Of a stretch of 64,000 bases of DNA, positions 41,084-50,315 are shown in pieces; positions within the stretch are counted from its first letter, which is position 1; each line of letters opens with the position of its first letter. Source of the stretch: Streptomyces sp. NRRL F-5123 (GTDB lineage: Bacteria; Actinomycetota; Actinomycetes; Streptomycetales; Streptomycetaceae). The stretch covers positions 1-64,000 of the forward strand of contig NZ_JOHY01000017.1 of assembly GCF_000721495.1 (NCBI RefSeq), in the 5' to 3' direction. The notes below the pieces were generated by a model. The model worked only from the letters and a program-made list of their open reading frames with translations. It did not search any database and was not told where the DNA came from. Position numbers and translations under genes: made by a program.

Positions 41084-41099
41084 CGGCTCCCGGGAGCCG
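41084..41099. terminator. Palindrome between convergent genes
   Basis: CGGCTCCCGGGAGCCG is a perfect 16-bp palindrome between the response regulator and the DHA2 exporter. It is a likely bidirectional terminator, although its loop would be short. Confidence 0.5.
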
Positions 41100-42551
41100 C
41101 TACGCCTTGGCCGGCTGCGGTTGCGGCTTCGGCAGCAGCACCGCCAGGGCGCTCGCCCCGATCAGGAACGCCGCGCTCACCAGGAACGCCAGGCCGTAGC
41201 CGGACGACAGCGCCACCGCGTCGCTCGCGCCCGCGTGGCCGCGCGAGGTGATGCGGGAGGCGGCGATCGTCGCGAGGATCGTCAGGCCCAGCGCACCGCC
41301 GAGCTGCCGGGAGGTGTTGAGCAGACCCGACACCAGGCCCTGGTCGGTGCGTCCGACGCCGGACATCGCCGCGGCCGCGACCGGCGTCATCATCAGGCCC
41401 GCGCCGAACATCGTGAGGATGCCGGGCCCGAGGATGATGTCGGCGAAGGTGCTGCCGGCGCTCACCCGGCTCTGCCAGGCCAGGCCCGCCGCCGAGATCA
41501 CGCCGCCGGTGGCGACCAGGAGCCGCGCGTCGAAGCGGGCCATGAGGCGCGGGGCGAGCTTCGACCCGGCGACGATCGCCACGGTGTGCGGCAGGAAGGC
41601 CAGGCCCGTGCGGATCGGGCTGTAGTGCAGCACCTGCTGCATGTAGAGGGACAGGAAATACCACGTCGAGAAGGTCGCGGCGCCCGACACGAAGAGCAGC
41701 GTGTTCGACGAGGACACCGACCGGATGGTGAACAGCCGCAGGTGGATGAGGGGTTCGGCGGTCCGGGCCTCCACCGCCGTGAAGAGCGCGAGCACCACGA
41801 GCCCGCCGACCAGCGGGCCCAGCGACCGCACCGAGGTCCAGCCGTGCGACTCGGTCTCCGCGATGCCGTACGCGAGCGCTGCGACGCCGCCGGTCACGAG
41901 CACCGCGCCGGGGATGTCCAGCCGGCGGACCGTCTGGCCGCGGCTCTCGGTGAGGCACCACACCGCGCCGATCAGCACCAGCGCGCCGATCGGCACGTTG
42001 ACCAGCAGCACCCAGCGCCAGGACAGCCAGTCGGTGAGCGCGCCGCCGACGAGGCCGCCCGCCGCGCCGCCGCCCGCGCCGACCGCGGTCCAGGTGGCTA
42101 TCGCCCGGTTCCGCTCGGGGCCTTCGGGGAAGGAGGTGGTGAGGATGGACAGCGTGACGGGGGCGAGCACCGCCGAGCCGAGGCCCTGCACCGCCCGCGC
42201 GGTGATCAGCATCGTGGGGTTCTGCGCGAGCCCGCCGGCCAGGCTCGCGGCGGTGAAGAGGCCGAGCCCGGTCACGAAGGTGGCCTTGCGGCCCAGCAGG
42301 TCGGCGGCGCGTCCGCCGAGCAGCATGAAGCCCGCGAAGGTGAGCGCGTATCCGTTGACGACCCACTGCTGCGCGCTCTCGCCCAGCCCGAGCGAGTTGC
42401 GCATCGAGGGCAGCGCGACGTTGACCACCGACACGTCGAGGACGACGAGGAACTGCCCGGCGCACACCGCGAGCAGCACGGCCCAGGCAGGTGCCGTCCT
42501 GCGCGTTCCGCGGTCGGCCGGTGTGGTGCGCTCTCCGAGGATTTCACTCAT
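41100..42551 (-). CDS. DHA2 family MFS drug exporter (14 TM)
   Basis: This 483-residue protein has about 14 membrane helices and the DHA2 motifs: LDVSVVNVALPSM (motif D1), GGRAADLLGRKATFVTGLGL (motif A), ARAVQGLGSAVLAPVTLSIL (motif B region) and GGLVGGALTDWLSWRWVLLV (motif C region). It should expel drugs by proton antiport. ATG 42551 is chosen with GGAG just upstream; an ATG three codons earlier (42560) is possible. No dedicated regulator gene adjoins it. Confidence 0.93.
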   Translation of the reverse strand: MSEILGERTTPADRGTRRTAPAWAVLLAVCAGQFLVVLDVSVVNVALPSMRNSLGLGESAQQWVVNGYALTFAGFMLLGGRAADLLGRKATFVTGLGLFTAASLAGGLAQNPTMLITARAVQGLGSAVLAPVTLSILTTSFPEGPERNRAIATWTAVGAGGGAAGGLVGGALTDWLSWRWVLLVNVPIGALVLIGAVWCLTESRGQTVRRLDIPGAVLVTGGVAALAYGIAETESHGWTSVRSLGPLVGGLVVLALFTAVEARTAEPLIHLRLFTIRSVSSSNTLLFVSGAATFSTWYFLSLYMQQVLHYSPIRTGLAFLPHTVAIVAGSKLAPRLMARFDARLLVATGGVISAAGLAWQSRVSAGSTFADIILGPGILTMFGAGLMMTPVAAAAMSGVGRTDQGLVSGLLNTSRQLGGALGLTILATIAASRITSRGHAGASDAVALSSGYGLAFLVSAAFLIGASALAVLLPKPQPQPAKA

Positions 42552-42737
42552 GGGCTCCATGCTCCCGGTCCAAAGGCCCTCTCCGCATCGGGACTTGGGA
42601 CTACGACCATGGCCCCGGACGCCTACGCCCGGCGGCCCGCGGGGGCTACGCCCGGCGGCCCGGGTGCCGTACGCCCCGCGGCCGCGTACGCCGATCCGCC
42701 CGCGCCCGCCGTACCTCCGCCACCAGCGGCTTCGTAA

Positions 42738-43400
<663 letters not shown>

Positions 43401-43504
43401 CGTAGCGGCCGTACGGACGACGTACGGTAGCGGCCTCGTCGCGCCGGGTGCCCGTTGTGCAGGGGCGGTGCGAGGCGGTGAGCCGGGCCGATAGAGTCGC
43501 GGGC

Positions 43505-44422
43505 GTGTTCAGCAACGAGTCACACGGGGGCACTCGGAGCAGGTCGCTGGCCGTCGCGGCAGTCGTGGTGGTCGCGGCCCTGGCCGGGGGCTGGTTCGTG
43601 TACGACGCGCACCGCGGTTCCGACGCCGGTCCGGCGGACGGACGCGGGCCGGGAGCGGCGCCCGCCGCCGCCCGTACGACCCCCGCGACGGTCGCGCACG
43701 GTGACGCCTCCGCGGCCCCCGGCGCGACGTCGGCGGCGCCCCGCGAGGAGTTGACCGGCCGCACCGTCGTGCTCGACCCCGGGCACAACCTCGGCAACGC
43801 CGAGCACACCGCCGAGATCGGCAGGTCCGTCGACATCGGCACCAACCGCAAGGCGTGCGACACCACCGGTACCGCGACCGACGCGGGCTACCCCGAGGCG
43901 ACGTACACCCTGGACGTCGCCCACCGGGCGCGGGCCCTGCTGGAGGCGCGCGGCGCGAAGGTGATCCTCACCTACGACGGCGACCGCCCGTACGGCCCCT
44001 GCGTCGACGAGCGGGCCCGGACGGGCAACGCGGCACACGCCGACGCCGCCCTGTCCATCCACGCCGACGGGGCGCCGGCCGACAAGTTCGGCTTCCACGT
44101 GATCGCGCCCAAGTCCCTGCACAAGGGCGCGGCCGACACCCGCGCCGTCGCGGCGCCCTCGCTGCGGCTGGCGACCACCCTGCGGTCGCACTTCAACGCC
44201 GTGACCGGCGAGCCGCTCGCCAACTACCTCGGCGGCAAGGGACTGACCGTCCGCGACGACCTCGGCGGGCTCAACCTCACGACCGTGCCGAAGGTCTTCA
44301 TCGAGTGCGGCAACATGCGCAACGCGCACGACGCCGCCGAGATGACCGACCCGGCGTGGCGGCAGAAAGCCGCCGAGGGGATCGCCGACGGGCTCACCGC
44401 CTTCCTGGAAGGGAAGAGGTGA
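43505..44422 (+). CDS. N-acetylmuramoyl-L-alanine amidase (Amidase_3)
   Basis: The 305-residue protein has an N-terminal membrane helix (about 13-32, signal anchor), a disordered Ala/Pro/Thr-rich linker, and an Amidase_3 domain. Zinc ligands are visible in VVLDPGHNLGN (His), YPEATYTLDVAHRARALLE (Glu) and ALSIHADGAP (His), with the catalytic Glu in VFIECGNMRN. It should cleave the bond between muramic acid and the stem peptide in the cell wall. An insertion with two cysteines (RKACDTTG, GPCVDERA) is typical of actinobacterial members. GTG 43505 is preferred over upstream GTGs. Confidence 0.92.
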   Translation: MFSNESHGGTRSRSLAVAAVVVVAALAGGWFVYDAHRGSDAGPADGRGPGAAPAAARTTPATVAHGDASAAPGATSAAPREELTGRTVVLDPGHNLGNAEHTAEIGRSVDIGTNRKACDTTGTATDAGYPEATYTLDVAHRARALLEARGAKVILTYDGDRPYGPCVDERARTGNAAHADAALSIHADGAPADKFGFHVIAPKSLHKGAADTRAVAAPSLRLATTLRSHFNAVTGEPLANYLGGKGLTVRDDLGGLNLTTVPKVFIECGNMRNAHDAAEMTDPAWRQKAAEGIADGLTAFLEGKR

Positions 44423-44613
44423 CAGGGCTGTAGCAGTCCGGTATGGATCGTGCACCAATGCTCATACGAGGCCACCCGGTCAAGATCGTCCTCGTACCAT
44501 GGGGCACCTCCCCGAACTCGACGGTGCCAGGGCGCACATGCCGCACCCGCGGCGGATGCGAGAGCACGACATTCACCAGCAGAAGCAGTACCGACAAAGG
44601 ACAGGACCCTGAC

Positions 44614-45429
44614 GTGAACATCCGCTCCCTGACCCGAGGAGACGGCGCGGTGATCGGAGCAGCGGCGCTGCTGCTCATCGCTTCCTTCCTGCCGTACATC
44701 AGCATCGACTCGCAGTACGGGTCCGGGTCCAAGAACCTGTGGCACTCGGACTTCTTCCCGACCATGCCCTCGGTCACGCTGACGGCCGTCGCTGCCGCCG
44801 GCGCCGTGTTCGCCTCCCGCGCGCCGCAGTTCAACGGCAAGCAGGTGCTGGGGCTGTCGTTCAAGCAGTGGTCGGTGGCGCTGGCGCTCTTCTCCGGCTG
44901 GACGGCCGTGTGGGCGGTGCTGTTCACCGACTTCGGTCCGTACGACAAGGGTGCGGGCGCCTGGCTGAGCCTGGTCTTCGGCCTGGTCATCGCGGTCGTC
45001 GCGCCGCTGTCGGACCGCCTGCCGGCCCTCAAGGCCCCGCTGGCGAGCGCGCCCGCCCCGGCCGGGCAGCAGCCCTACGCGGTGGGCGGCCCGTCCTACG
45101 GCGCCACCCCGCAGCAGGCCGGCTACGGCTACCCGGGCGGCGCGCAGTCCGTCGACCCGAACTTCGGCCAGCAGCCGTACGGTGCGCAGACCGCCGCCCC
45201 GCAGGCCCCGCAGCCGACCGCCGCGGCGTCGGACTTCAGCGCCTTCTGGTTCGCGGTGCCGGTGCCGCGCCCGCTGTACGCCGAGGACGGCTCCGGCGCG
45301 CAGATCGCCGAACTGACCCCGGGCACCTGGTACCTCGCGGTCGACCAGCGCGGTGCGCAGCTCATCGCGCAGACCCAGGACGGGCGCCGCGGCGTCCTCC
45401 AGGACAGCAGCGGCATCCAGCGCGGCTGA
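44614..45429 (+). CDS. Membrane protein with Gly/Gln/Pro-rich tail domain
   Basis: This 271-residue protein has four predicted membrane helices in the first 140 residues (GAVIGAAALLLIASFLPYIS onwards, a DUF5336-like layout). A Pro/Gln/Tyr-rich cytoplasmic region (about 150-205) and a C-terminal soluble beta domain (FWFAVPVPRPLYAEDGSGAQ to GVLQDSSGIQRG) follow. GTG 44614 is preceded by AAAGGACAGGA; the open frame further upstream lacks coding bias. The role is unknown. A hairpin terminator follows. Confidence 0.85.
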   Translation: MNIRSLTRGDGAVIGAAALLLIASFLPYISIDSQYGSGSKNLWHSDFFPTMPSVTLTAVAAAGAVFASRAPQFNGKQVLGLSFKQWSVALALFSGWTAVWAVLFTDFGPYDKGAGAWLSLVFGLVIAVVAPLSDRLPALKAPLASAPAPAGQQPYAVGGPSYGATPQQAGYGYPGGAQSVDPNFGQQPYGAQTAAPQAPQPTAAASDFSAFWFAVPVPRPLYAEDGSGAQIAELTPGTWYLAVDQRGAQLIAQTQDGRRGVLQDSSGIQRG

Positions 45430-45456
45430 ACCGTATCTCCTCCGGCACGCCACGAC

Positions 45457-45487
45457 GGCCGGCCACCCCGCACCGGGGCGGCCGGCC
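45457..45487 (+). terminator. Terminator
   Basis: GGCCGGCCACCCCG pairs with CGGGGCGGCCGGCC (one mismatch) around CAC. Confidence 0.8.
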
Positions 45488-45490
45488 GCC

Positions 45491-45538
45491 GTTCTCCCCC
45501 AGAGTTCCGCCTGGGAGGTGTCCCCACGCGCAGGGGCC
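45491..45538 (+). repeat. Dispersed C-rich palindromic element, copy B
   Basis: GTTCTCCCCCAGAGTTCCGC followed by CTGGGAGGTGTCCCCACGCG and CAGGGGCC: same element as at 5978, directly after the terminator at 45457. Confidence 0.75.
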
Positions 45539-45574
45539 GGGTTTCGAACGCCCGATCGCGGCAAGACGGCCGTC

Positions 45575-45859
45575 ATGTACAGACGTTACGGCGGAAACCC
45601 CGCCGCGGCGATCATCCTCATCGCCGCAGACATCGCTGCGCTGATCCTCGTACTGTGGATCATCTTCTTCGTCTTCGACGCCAACCGGGCCAACGACCTG
45701 GTGAACTGGGTCCACCACTCGGCGAACTGGCTGGCCACGTGGTCGAGGGACCTCTTCACCCCGGACAACGCGAAGTGGCGCACCGTGCTCAACTACGGCC
45801 TGCCCGCCGTGATCTACCTGGCCGTCGCCCAGGCGGTAGCCGGCCGGGTCAACCGCTAG
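45575..45859 (+). CDS. Small membrane protein
   Basis: This 94-residue protein has one strong membrane helix near the N-terminus (AAAIILIAADIAALILVLWI) and a weaker one at the C-terminus (GLPAVIYLAVAQAVAG). The amphipathic loop between them is rich in Trp and Asn (LVNWVHHSANWLATWSRDLF). The start at ATG 45575 is the first after the repeat element. The family is not recognised by name; similar short proteins are common in Streptomyces. Confidence 0.8.
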   Translation: MYRRYGGNPAAAIILIAADIAALILVLWIIFFVFDANRANDLVNWVHHSANWLATWSRDLFTPDNAKWRTVLNYGLPAVIYLAVAQAVAGRVNR

Positions 45860-45907
45860 TGCTGTGACCGGGAGGCTTTGCCGGACACGGCCCGGGCGTC
45901 GGGTGGT

Positions 45908-47017
45908 TCAGCGGACCCGGGGCGGGCAGCAGCCGGGCGCAAGGCCGTTCGGCAGCCGCTCCGCCCCGAAGACGGCGGTGGTCGCCTCGTCCCCCCCGAG
46001 TGCGGCCACCGCCAACAGCAGCGCGCCCGCCGTCCAGGTGGTGCGCTCCACGGGCCAGAAGGCGTCGTCGTCGAAGACGTAGCCGGTCCAGTACAGGCCG
46101 TCGTCCGCGCGCAGGTGCTGGATGTCGGCGAGTATCCGCACCGCGCGGTCCGACTCCCCCACCGCCCACAGCGCCAGGGCCAGTTCGGCGCTCTCCCCGC
46201 CGGTCACCCACGGGTTGGGCAGCACGCAGCGCACCCCGAGCCCGGGCACCACGAAGCGGGACCAGCCCTCCTCGATACGCGCCAGCGCGCGCGGGCCGCG
46301 CAGCGCGCCGGACAGCACCGGGTAGTACCAGTCCATCGAGTAGCGGGACTTGTCGAGGAAGCGCTCGGGGTGCCGGCGGATCGCGTGGCCCAGCGCGCCG
46401 GTCGCCAGCTCCCAGTCCGGCTGCGGCTCCTCGCGGTGCTCGGCCAGGGCCAGCGCGCAGCGCAGCGCCTGGTGCACCGACGAACTCCCGGTCAGCAGCG
46501 CGTCGGTGACGACGGCGCCGCCGTCCCCCGCGTCGCCGGCCGCCTCCCGCTTCCAGCCGATCTGCCCGCCGGGCTGCTGGAGGGCGAGCACGAACTCCAT
46601 CGCGGCCACGACCGTCGGCCACATCCGGTCGGCGAACGCGTCGTCGCCGGTGGACAGGTAGTGGTGCCAGACGCCGACGGCGACGTACGCGCAGAAGTTG
46701 GACTCGCGGGCCCGGTCCACCGGGCGCGCCGGGTCGCCGTCCTGGTAGGCGGCGAACCACCCGCCGTCCGGCTGCTGGTGGCGGGCGAGCCAGGTGTACG
46801 CGGCCTCCGCCGCGTCCCGCTCGCCCGCGGCGTCCAGCGCCATCGCGGCCTCGATGTGGTCCCACGGGTCGAGGTGGTGGCCGGGGAACCACGGGATCGC
46901 CCCGTCCGGCCGCTGCGCGGCGAGCACCGCGTCCACGGTCCGCTCGGCCTGCTCGACGGTGAGCACGCCGGGCAGCACCAGCCGTTCGGTGCCGCGCCGC
47001 CGCTCGGCCCTGGTCAC
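45908..47017 (-). CDS. Prenyltransferase/squalene-cyclase-fold protein
   Basis: The 369-residue protein is an alpha/alpha toroid with the repeats of terpene cyclases and prenyltransferases: QRPDGAIPWFPGHHLDPWDH, RHQQPDGGWFAAYQDGD, QQPGGQIGWKREA and ADDGLYWTGYVFDDDAFWP. The DxDD acid motif of squalene cyclases is not seen, so it may act as a glycosidase-like or binding protein. GTG 47017 overlaps the methyltransferase stop (GTGA). It is the third gene of a glycosyltransferase-methyltransferase operon likely controlled by the KstR-like regulator. Confidence 0.88.
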   Translation of the reverse strand: MTRAERRRGTERLVLPGVLTVEQAERTVDAVLAAQRPDGAIPWFPGHHLDPWDHIEAAMALDAAGERDAAEAAYTWLARHQQPDGGWFAAYQDGDPARPVDRARESNFCAYVAVGVWHHYLSTGDDAFADRMWPTVVAAMEFVLALQQPGGQIGWKREAAGDAGDGGAVVTDALLTGSSSVHQALRCALALAEHREEPQPDWELATGALGHAIRRHPERFLDKSRYSMDWYYPVLSGALRGPRALARIEEGWSRFVVPGLGVRCVLPNPWVTGGESAELALALWAVGESDRAVRILADIQHLRADDGLYWTGYVFDDDAFWPVERTTWTAGALLLAVAALGGDEATTAVFGAERLPNGLAPGCCPPRVR

Positions 47018-47775
47018 GCGGGGGCGTCCAGCGACTCGTCGAACACCACGGCCGTGTCCGGCAGTTGGGGCTTGGTCGCGTAGGCCACGAAGCTCTTGCC
47101 GATCAGCGGGTTGAGCGCCTGCTCGGCCAGCCGGGTGGCCAGCGGCTTCTTCATGATGTCCCACACCAGCAGCTTGTGGTAAAGCTTCACCGGCAGCGCC
47201 TTGTCGTTGTCGACGCCGACCGCGCACTTGATCCACCAGTACGGCGCGTGCAGGCCGTGCGCGTGGTGCGTGCCGTACGGGCGCAGGCCCGCCTCCCGCA
47301 TCCGCTCCAGCAGTTCGTCGGCCTTGTAGATGCGGATGTGGCCGCCCTCGACCTCGTGGTAGGCGTCGGAGAGCGCCCAGCAGACCTTCTCCGGCCCGTA
47401 GCGCGGCACGGTCACGGCGATACGGCCGCCGGGCCGCAGCACCCGCACCATCTCGGCGAGCACGCCCTTGTCGTCGGGGATGTGCTCCATCACCTCGGAG
47501 ATGATCACGACGTCGAAGCTGTCGTCGGGGAACGGGAGGTGGTGGGCGTCGCCCTCCATGGCCACCGCGCTCGCCCCCGCGGGCGCCTCGCCGGCCTCCC
47601 GCATCGCCGCGAACCACTTCGCGACCTCGCGGATCTCGTCGCCGTTGCGGTCCAGCGCGACGACCCGGGCGCCGCGGCGGTAGCACTCGAAGGCGTGCCG
47701 GCCGCCGCCGCAGCCGAGGTCCAGCACGCGGTCGCCTTCGGCAACGGGGAAGCGGGTGAAGTCGACGGTCAGCAT
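47014..47775 (-). CDS. Class I SAM-dependent methyltransferase (Methyltransf_11 type)
   Basis: The 253-residue protein has the SAM motif I VLDLGCGGGRHAFECYRRGA, the acidic strand VVALDRNGDEI, and MEGDAHHLPFPDDSFDVVII followed by SEVMEHIPDDKGVLAEMVRV and LRPGGRIAVTVPRYGPE. The C-terminal 90 residues add a substrate segment with HHAHGLHAPYWWIKCAVG. It starts inside the last codons of the glycosyltransferase gene (7-bp overlap) with GGGGAGC upstream, so it is translationally coupled on both sides. Confidence 0.92.
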   Translation of the reverse strand: MLTVDFTRFPVAEGDRVLDLGCGGGRHAFECYRRGARVVALDRNGDEIREVAKWFAAMREAGEAPAGASAVAMEGDAHHLPFPDDSFDVVIISEVMEHIPDDKGVLAEMVRVLRPGGRIAVTVPRYGPEKVCWALSDAYHEVEGGHIRIYKADELLERMREAGLRPYGTHHAHGLHAPYWWIKCAVGVDNDKALPVKLYHKLLVWDIMKKPLATRLAEQALNPLIGKSFVAYATKPQLPDTAVVFDESLDAPA

Positions 47776-49316
47776 GTGCTGCTCCCCGTTCCGGGTGCGT
47801 TGGCGTTTCCGGGCCCCCCGTGCGGGGAGCTGCGCTCTGCGGTGGGGGCCGAGCCACCAGGGGCGCGGCGGGCCCCCACCGGGGCGAGGGGCGCCGCCGA
47901 CCCGAGGGGGCTGTTGCTGTCGATGCCGGACCACCGGCCGGTGGGTGGTTGCTCGCTCCGCTCTCCCCCAGAGCTTCGCCTGGGAGGTGCCCCCACCCCA
48001 AAGCTTCGCCCGGGAGATGCCCCCACGCGCCCCTGGTGGTGGGGGCCCTCCGCGGAGTTGCCGTACGCCGCGATCGCCTCGCGGTACAGCTCCGCCGTCC
48101 GGGCAGCGGCGCGGGCCCAGGTGAAGTGGGTCAGGACGCGGGCGCGGCCCGCGGCGCCGAGGCGGCTGCGGAGGGCGGGGTCGGCGAGGGCGCGGTCGAG
48201 GGCCGCGGAGAGGGCGGGGGCGTCGCCCGGCGGGACCGCGAGGCAGGTCTCCCCGTCGGGCCCGGCGACCTCGGGGACGGCGCCGCCGGTGGTGGCGACC
48301 AGGGCCGTACCGGTCGCCATCGCCTCCGCGGCGGGGAGCGAGAAGCCCTCGTAGAGCGACGGCACGCACGCGACCTGGGCGCTGCGGATGAGGTCGACCA
48401 GCTCCGCGTCGCTTATGCCCTTGACGAAGTCGACCGCCCCTTCGAGCCCGTAGCGCCCGATCGCCTCGGCGACGGGCCCGGCTTCGGGGCGCTTGCCGAC
48501 GACGACCAGGTGCGCGTCCGGGTGCGCCGCCCGGACCTTCGCGAGCGCCTCGACGAGGAAGACCAGGCCCTTGAGGGGCACGTCGGCGCTGGAGGTCGTG
48601 ACGATCCGGCCGGGCACCTCGGGCACCGCCGGGTCGGGGCTGAAGAGCGCGGTGTCGGCGCCGATCGGCACGGTGTGCACACGCTCCGGCCGCACCCCGA
48701 GGTCCGCGGTGATCTCGGCGCTGGACGAGCCGGAGACGGTGAGCACGGACGGGAGCCGCCGGGCCACCCGCTTCTGCATCCGCGTGAAGCCGTACCAGCG
48801 GCGTACGGACGCGCGCCGCCGCCAGTCCTGCGCGGCGGCCAGTTCCAGCCGCCGGTCGACGGTGACGGGGTGGTGGATCGTGGTGACGAGCGGCATCCGC
48901 AGGCCCAGCAGCCCGTAGCCGAGTGTCTGGTTGTCGTGGACGACGTCGAAGTCGGCGCGGCGGGCGGCGAGATGGCGGCGGGCCCGCAGGCTGAAGGTGA
49001 GCGGCTCGGGGAAGCCGCCGGTCCACATGGTGGCGACCTCCAGCGCGTCGATCCAGTCGCGGTATTCGCCGCGCGAGGGCGTACGGAACGGGTCCGGCTG
49101 GCGGTAGAGGTCGAGGCTGGGCAGCTCGGTGAGGGTCACGCCCGCGCCGACCGCGTCGAGGACGGGGTAGGGCTGGGCGCCGATCACCTCGACGCCGTGG
49201 CCGAGCGCCGCCAGCTCGCGGGACAGGTGCCGTACGTAGACGCCCTGGCCGCCGCAGTACGGGTTGCCCTTGTAGCTCAGCAGCGCGATCCGCAGCGGTC
49301 TGGAATCTGCCGTCAC
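47769..49316 (-). CDS. GT4-type glycosyltransferase with repeat-derived C-terminal tail
   Basis: This 515-residue protein is a GT-B retaining glycosyltransferase: N-terminal IALLSYKGNPYCGGQGVYVRH, linker VTTIHHPVTVDRRLEL, donor-site segments VPIGADTALFSPDPAVPEVP and the E-x7-E motif in YEGFSLPAAEAMATGTALVA. The enzyme domain ends near residue 415 (ELYREAIAAYG). The last 95-100 residues are low-complexity Gly/Ser/Pro/Arg sequence encoded by two tandem copies of the dispersed C-rich element and their flanks. GTG 49316 follows a GGGGCCGGA stretch. It is the first gene of the three-gene operon. Confidence 0.92.
   Translation of the reverse strand: MTADSRPLRIALLSYKGNPYCGGQGVYVRHLSRELAALGHGVEVIGAQPYPVLDAVGAGVTLTELPSLDLYRQPDPFRTPSRGEYRDWIDALEVATMWTGGFPEPLTFSLRARRHLAARRADFDVVHDNQTLGYGLLGLRMPLVTTIHHPVTVDRRLELAAAQDWRRRASVRRWYGFTRMQKRVARRLPSVLTVSGSSSAEITADLGVRPERVHTVPIGADTALFSPDPAVPEVPGRIVTTSSADVPLKGLVFLVEALAKVRAAHPDAHLVVVGKRPEAGPVAEAIGRYGLEGAVDFVKGISDAELVDLIRSAQVACVPSLYEGFSLPAAEAMATGTALVATTGGAVPEVAGPDGETCLAVPPGDAPALSAALDRALADPALRSRLGAAGRARVLTHFTWARAAARTAELYREAIAAYGNSAEGPHHQGRVGASPGRSFGVGAPPRRSSGGERSEQPPTGRWSGIDSNSPLGSAAPLAPVGARRAPGGSAPTAERSSPHGGPGNANAPGTGSSTC
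47959..48035. repeat. Dispersed C-rich element, tandem copies C1 and C2
   Basis: CTCTCCCCCAGAGCTTCGCC, TGGGAGGTGCCCCCACCCC, then a second copy CAAAGCTTCGCCCGGGAGAT and GCCCCCACGCGCCCCTGG. Both lie inside the 3' end of the glycosyltransferase frame. Confidence 0.85.
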
Positions 49317-49365
49317 TCCGGCCCCCTTCGCAGCGATTGAGCCGGAGCGTAACCGGTCGCGCTAA

Positions 49366-49383
49366 TCTAGAACAAGTTTCAGA
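49366..49383. promoter_or_regulatory. KstR-like operator
   Basis: TCTAGAACAAGTTTCAGA contains TAGAACAAGTTTCA (49368-49381), an exact match to the mycobacterial KstR site TNNAACNNGTTNNA. It lies in the gap between the glycosyltransferase start (49316) and the TetR start (49482). Confidence 0.75.
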
Positions 49384-49481
49384 CTCGATGGTACAGAGGG
49401 TGGATCACCCGGCAACCGGACGGCCCCCCGCGGGCCCGCCCGGGGCGCGCGGGGCCGCCTGCGTGACGGACGGACGTGCCC

Positions 49482-50138
49482 ATGGACCGCATGACCGGCG
49501 GTGTGACCGGCGGGACCGGCGTGCCCGGTGGAACCAGTGTGACCGGTGCAGCCGGTGTGTCCAGTTTGTCGCGGCTGACCGTACGGCAGGAGGCCCGCCG
49601 GCGGCGCATCCTGGAGGCCAGCACCCGGCTCGCCGCCGGGGGCGGCTTCGACGCGGTCCAGATGCGGGAAGTGGCCGAGGAGTCCGGGGTCGCGCTCGGC
49701 ACGCTCTACCGCTACTTCCCGTCCAAGATCCATCTGCTGGTCGCGGTCATGCAGGACCAGCTCGGGCGGCTGCACGGCACGCTGCTGGACCGCCCGCCGG
49801 CCGCCTCGACCCCCGGCGAGCGGGTGGCCGAAACACTGCTGCGCGCCTTCCGCGCGCTGCAGCGCGAACCGCTGCTGGCGGAGGCGATGGTGCGGGCGGT
49901 GATCTTCGCCGACCGGTCGGTGCGCGAGGACGTCGACACCGTGTCGGTGCTGACCCGGGCGATCATCCTGGACGCGATGCGGCTGCCCGGGGAGCCGAGC
50001 GCGGAGTGCCTCTCGGCCGTTCGGGTGGTCGAGCACACCTGGCACGCGGCGCTGGTCAGCTGGCTGACCGACCGCGCGGCGGTGCGGCAGGTGCAGACGG
50101 ACATCAGGACGGTGTGCCGGCTGGTCCCGGCGGAGTGA
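49482..50138 (+). CDS. TetR family regulator, KstR-like
   Basis: A protein of about 218 residues. The N-terminal HTH reads RQEARRRRILEASTRLAAGG, FDAVQMREVAEESGVALGTL and YRYFPSKIHLLVAVMQDQLG, which closely follows KstR-type regulators of steroid catabolism in mycobacteria. The ligand domain is RAFRALQREPLLAEAMVRAV to CRLVPAE. A Gly/Thr/Val-rich N-terminal stretch of 25 residues precedes it. ATG 49482 (or GTG 49476) starts it. The KstR-type palindrome upstream suggests it represses itself and the divergent three-gene operon, with a CoA-thioester or isoprenoid signal as a possibility. Confidence 0.88.
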   Translation: MDRMTGGVTGGTGVPGGTSVTGAAGVSSLSRLTVRQEARRRRILEASTRLAAGGGFDAVQMREVAEESGVALGTLYRYFPSKIHLLVAVMQDQLGRLHGTLLDRPPAASTPGERVAETLLRAFRALQREPLLAEAMVRAVIFADRSVREDVDTVSVLTRAIILDAMRLPGEPSAECLSAVRVVEHTWHAALVSWLTDRAAVRQVQTDIRTVCRLVPAE

Positions 50139-50315
50139 AACGGCGGGCGCGGTGTCACCCACACGGGTGGCGCGAAGCGCTCGGCGGCGCGCGCCCCCCG
50201 AAAGCATCTCATCCACCCCTGTCTGCCTCCGAATGACGTGAATCAGGGTCCTCCTGGACAACTCGCCAGGGTAGGAATGGACCGCTCCCTTCCGGTCCCG
50301 CCCGTGAGGACCGGT

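Noticed and set aside
44443..44613. Upstream extension of the membrane protein at 44614
   Set aside because: The 57 codons lack coding bias, and AAAGGACAGGA directly precedes GTG 44614.
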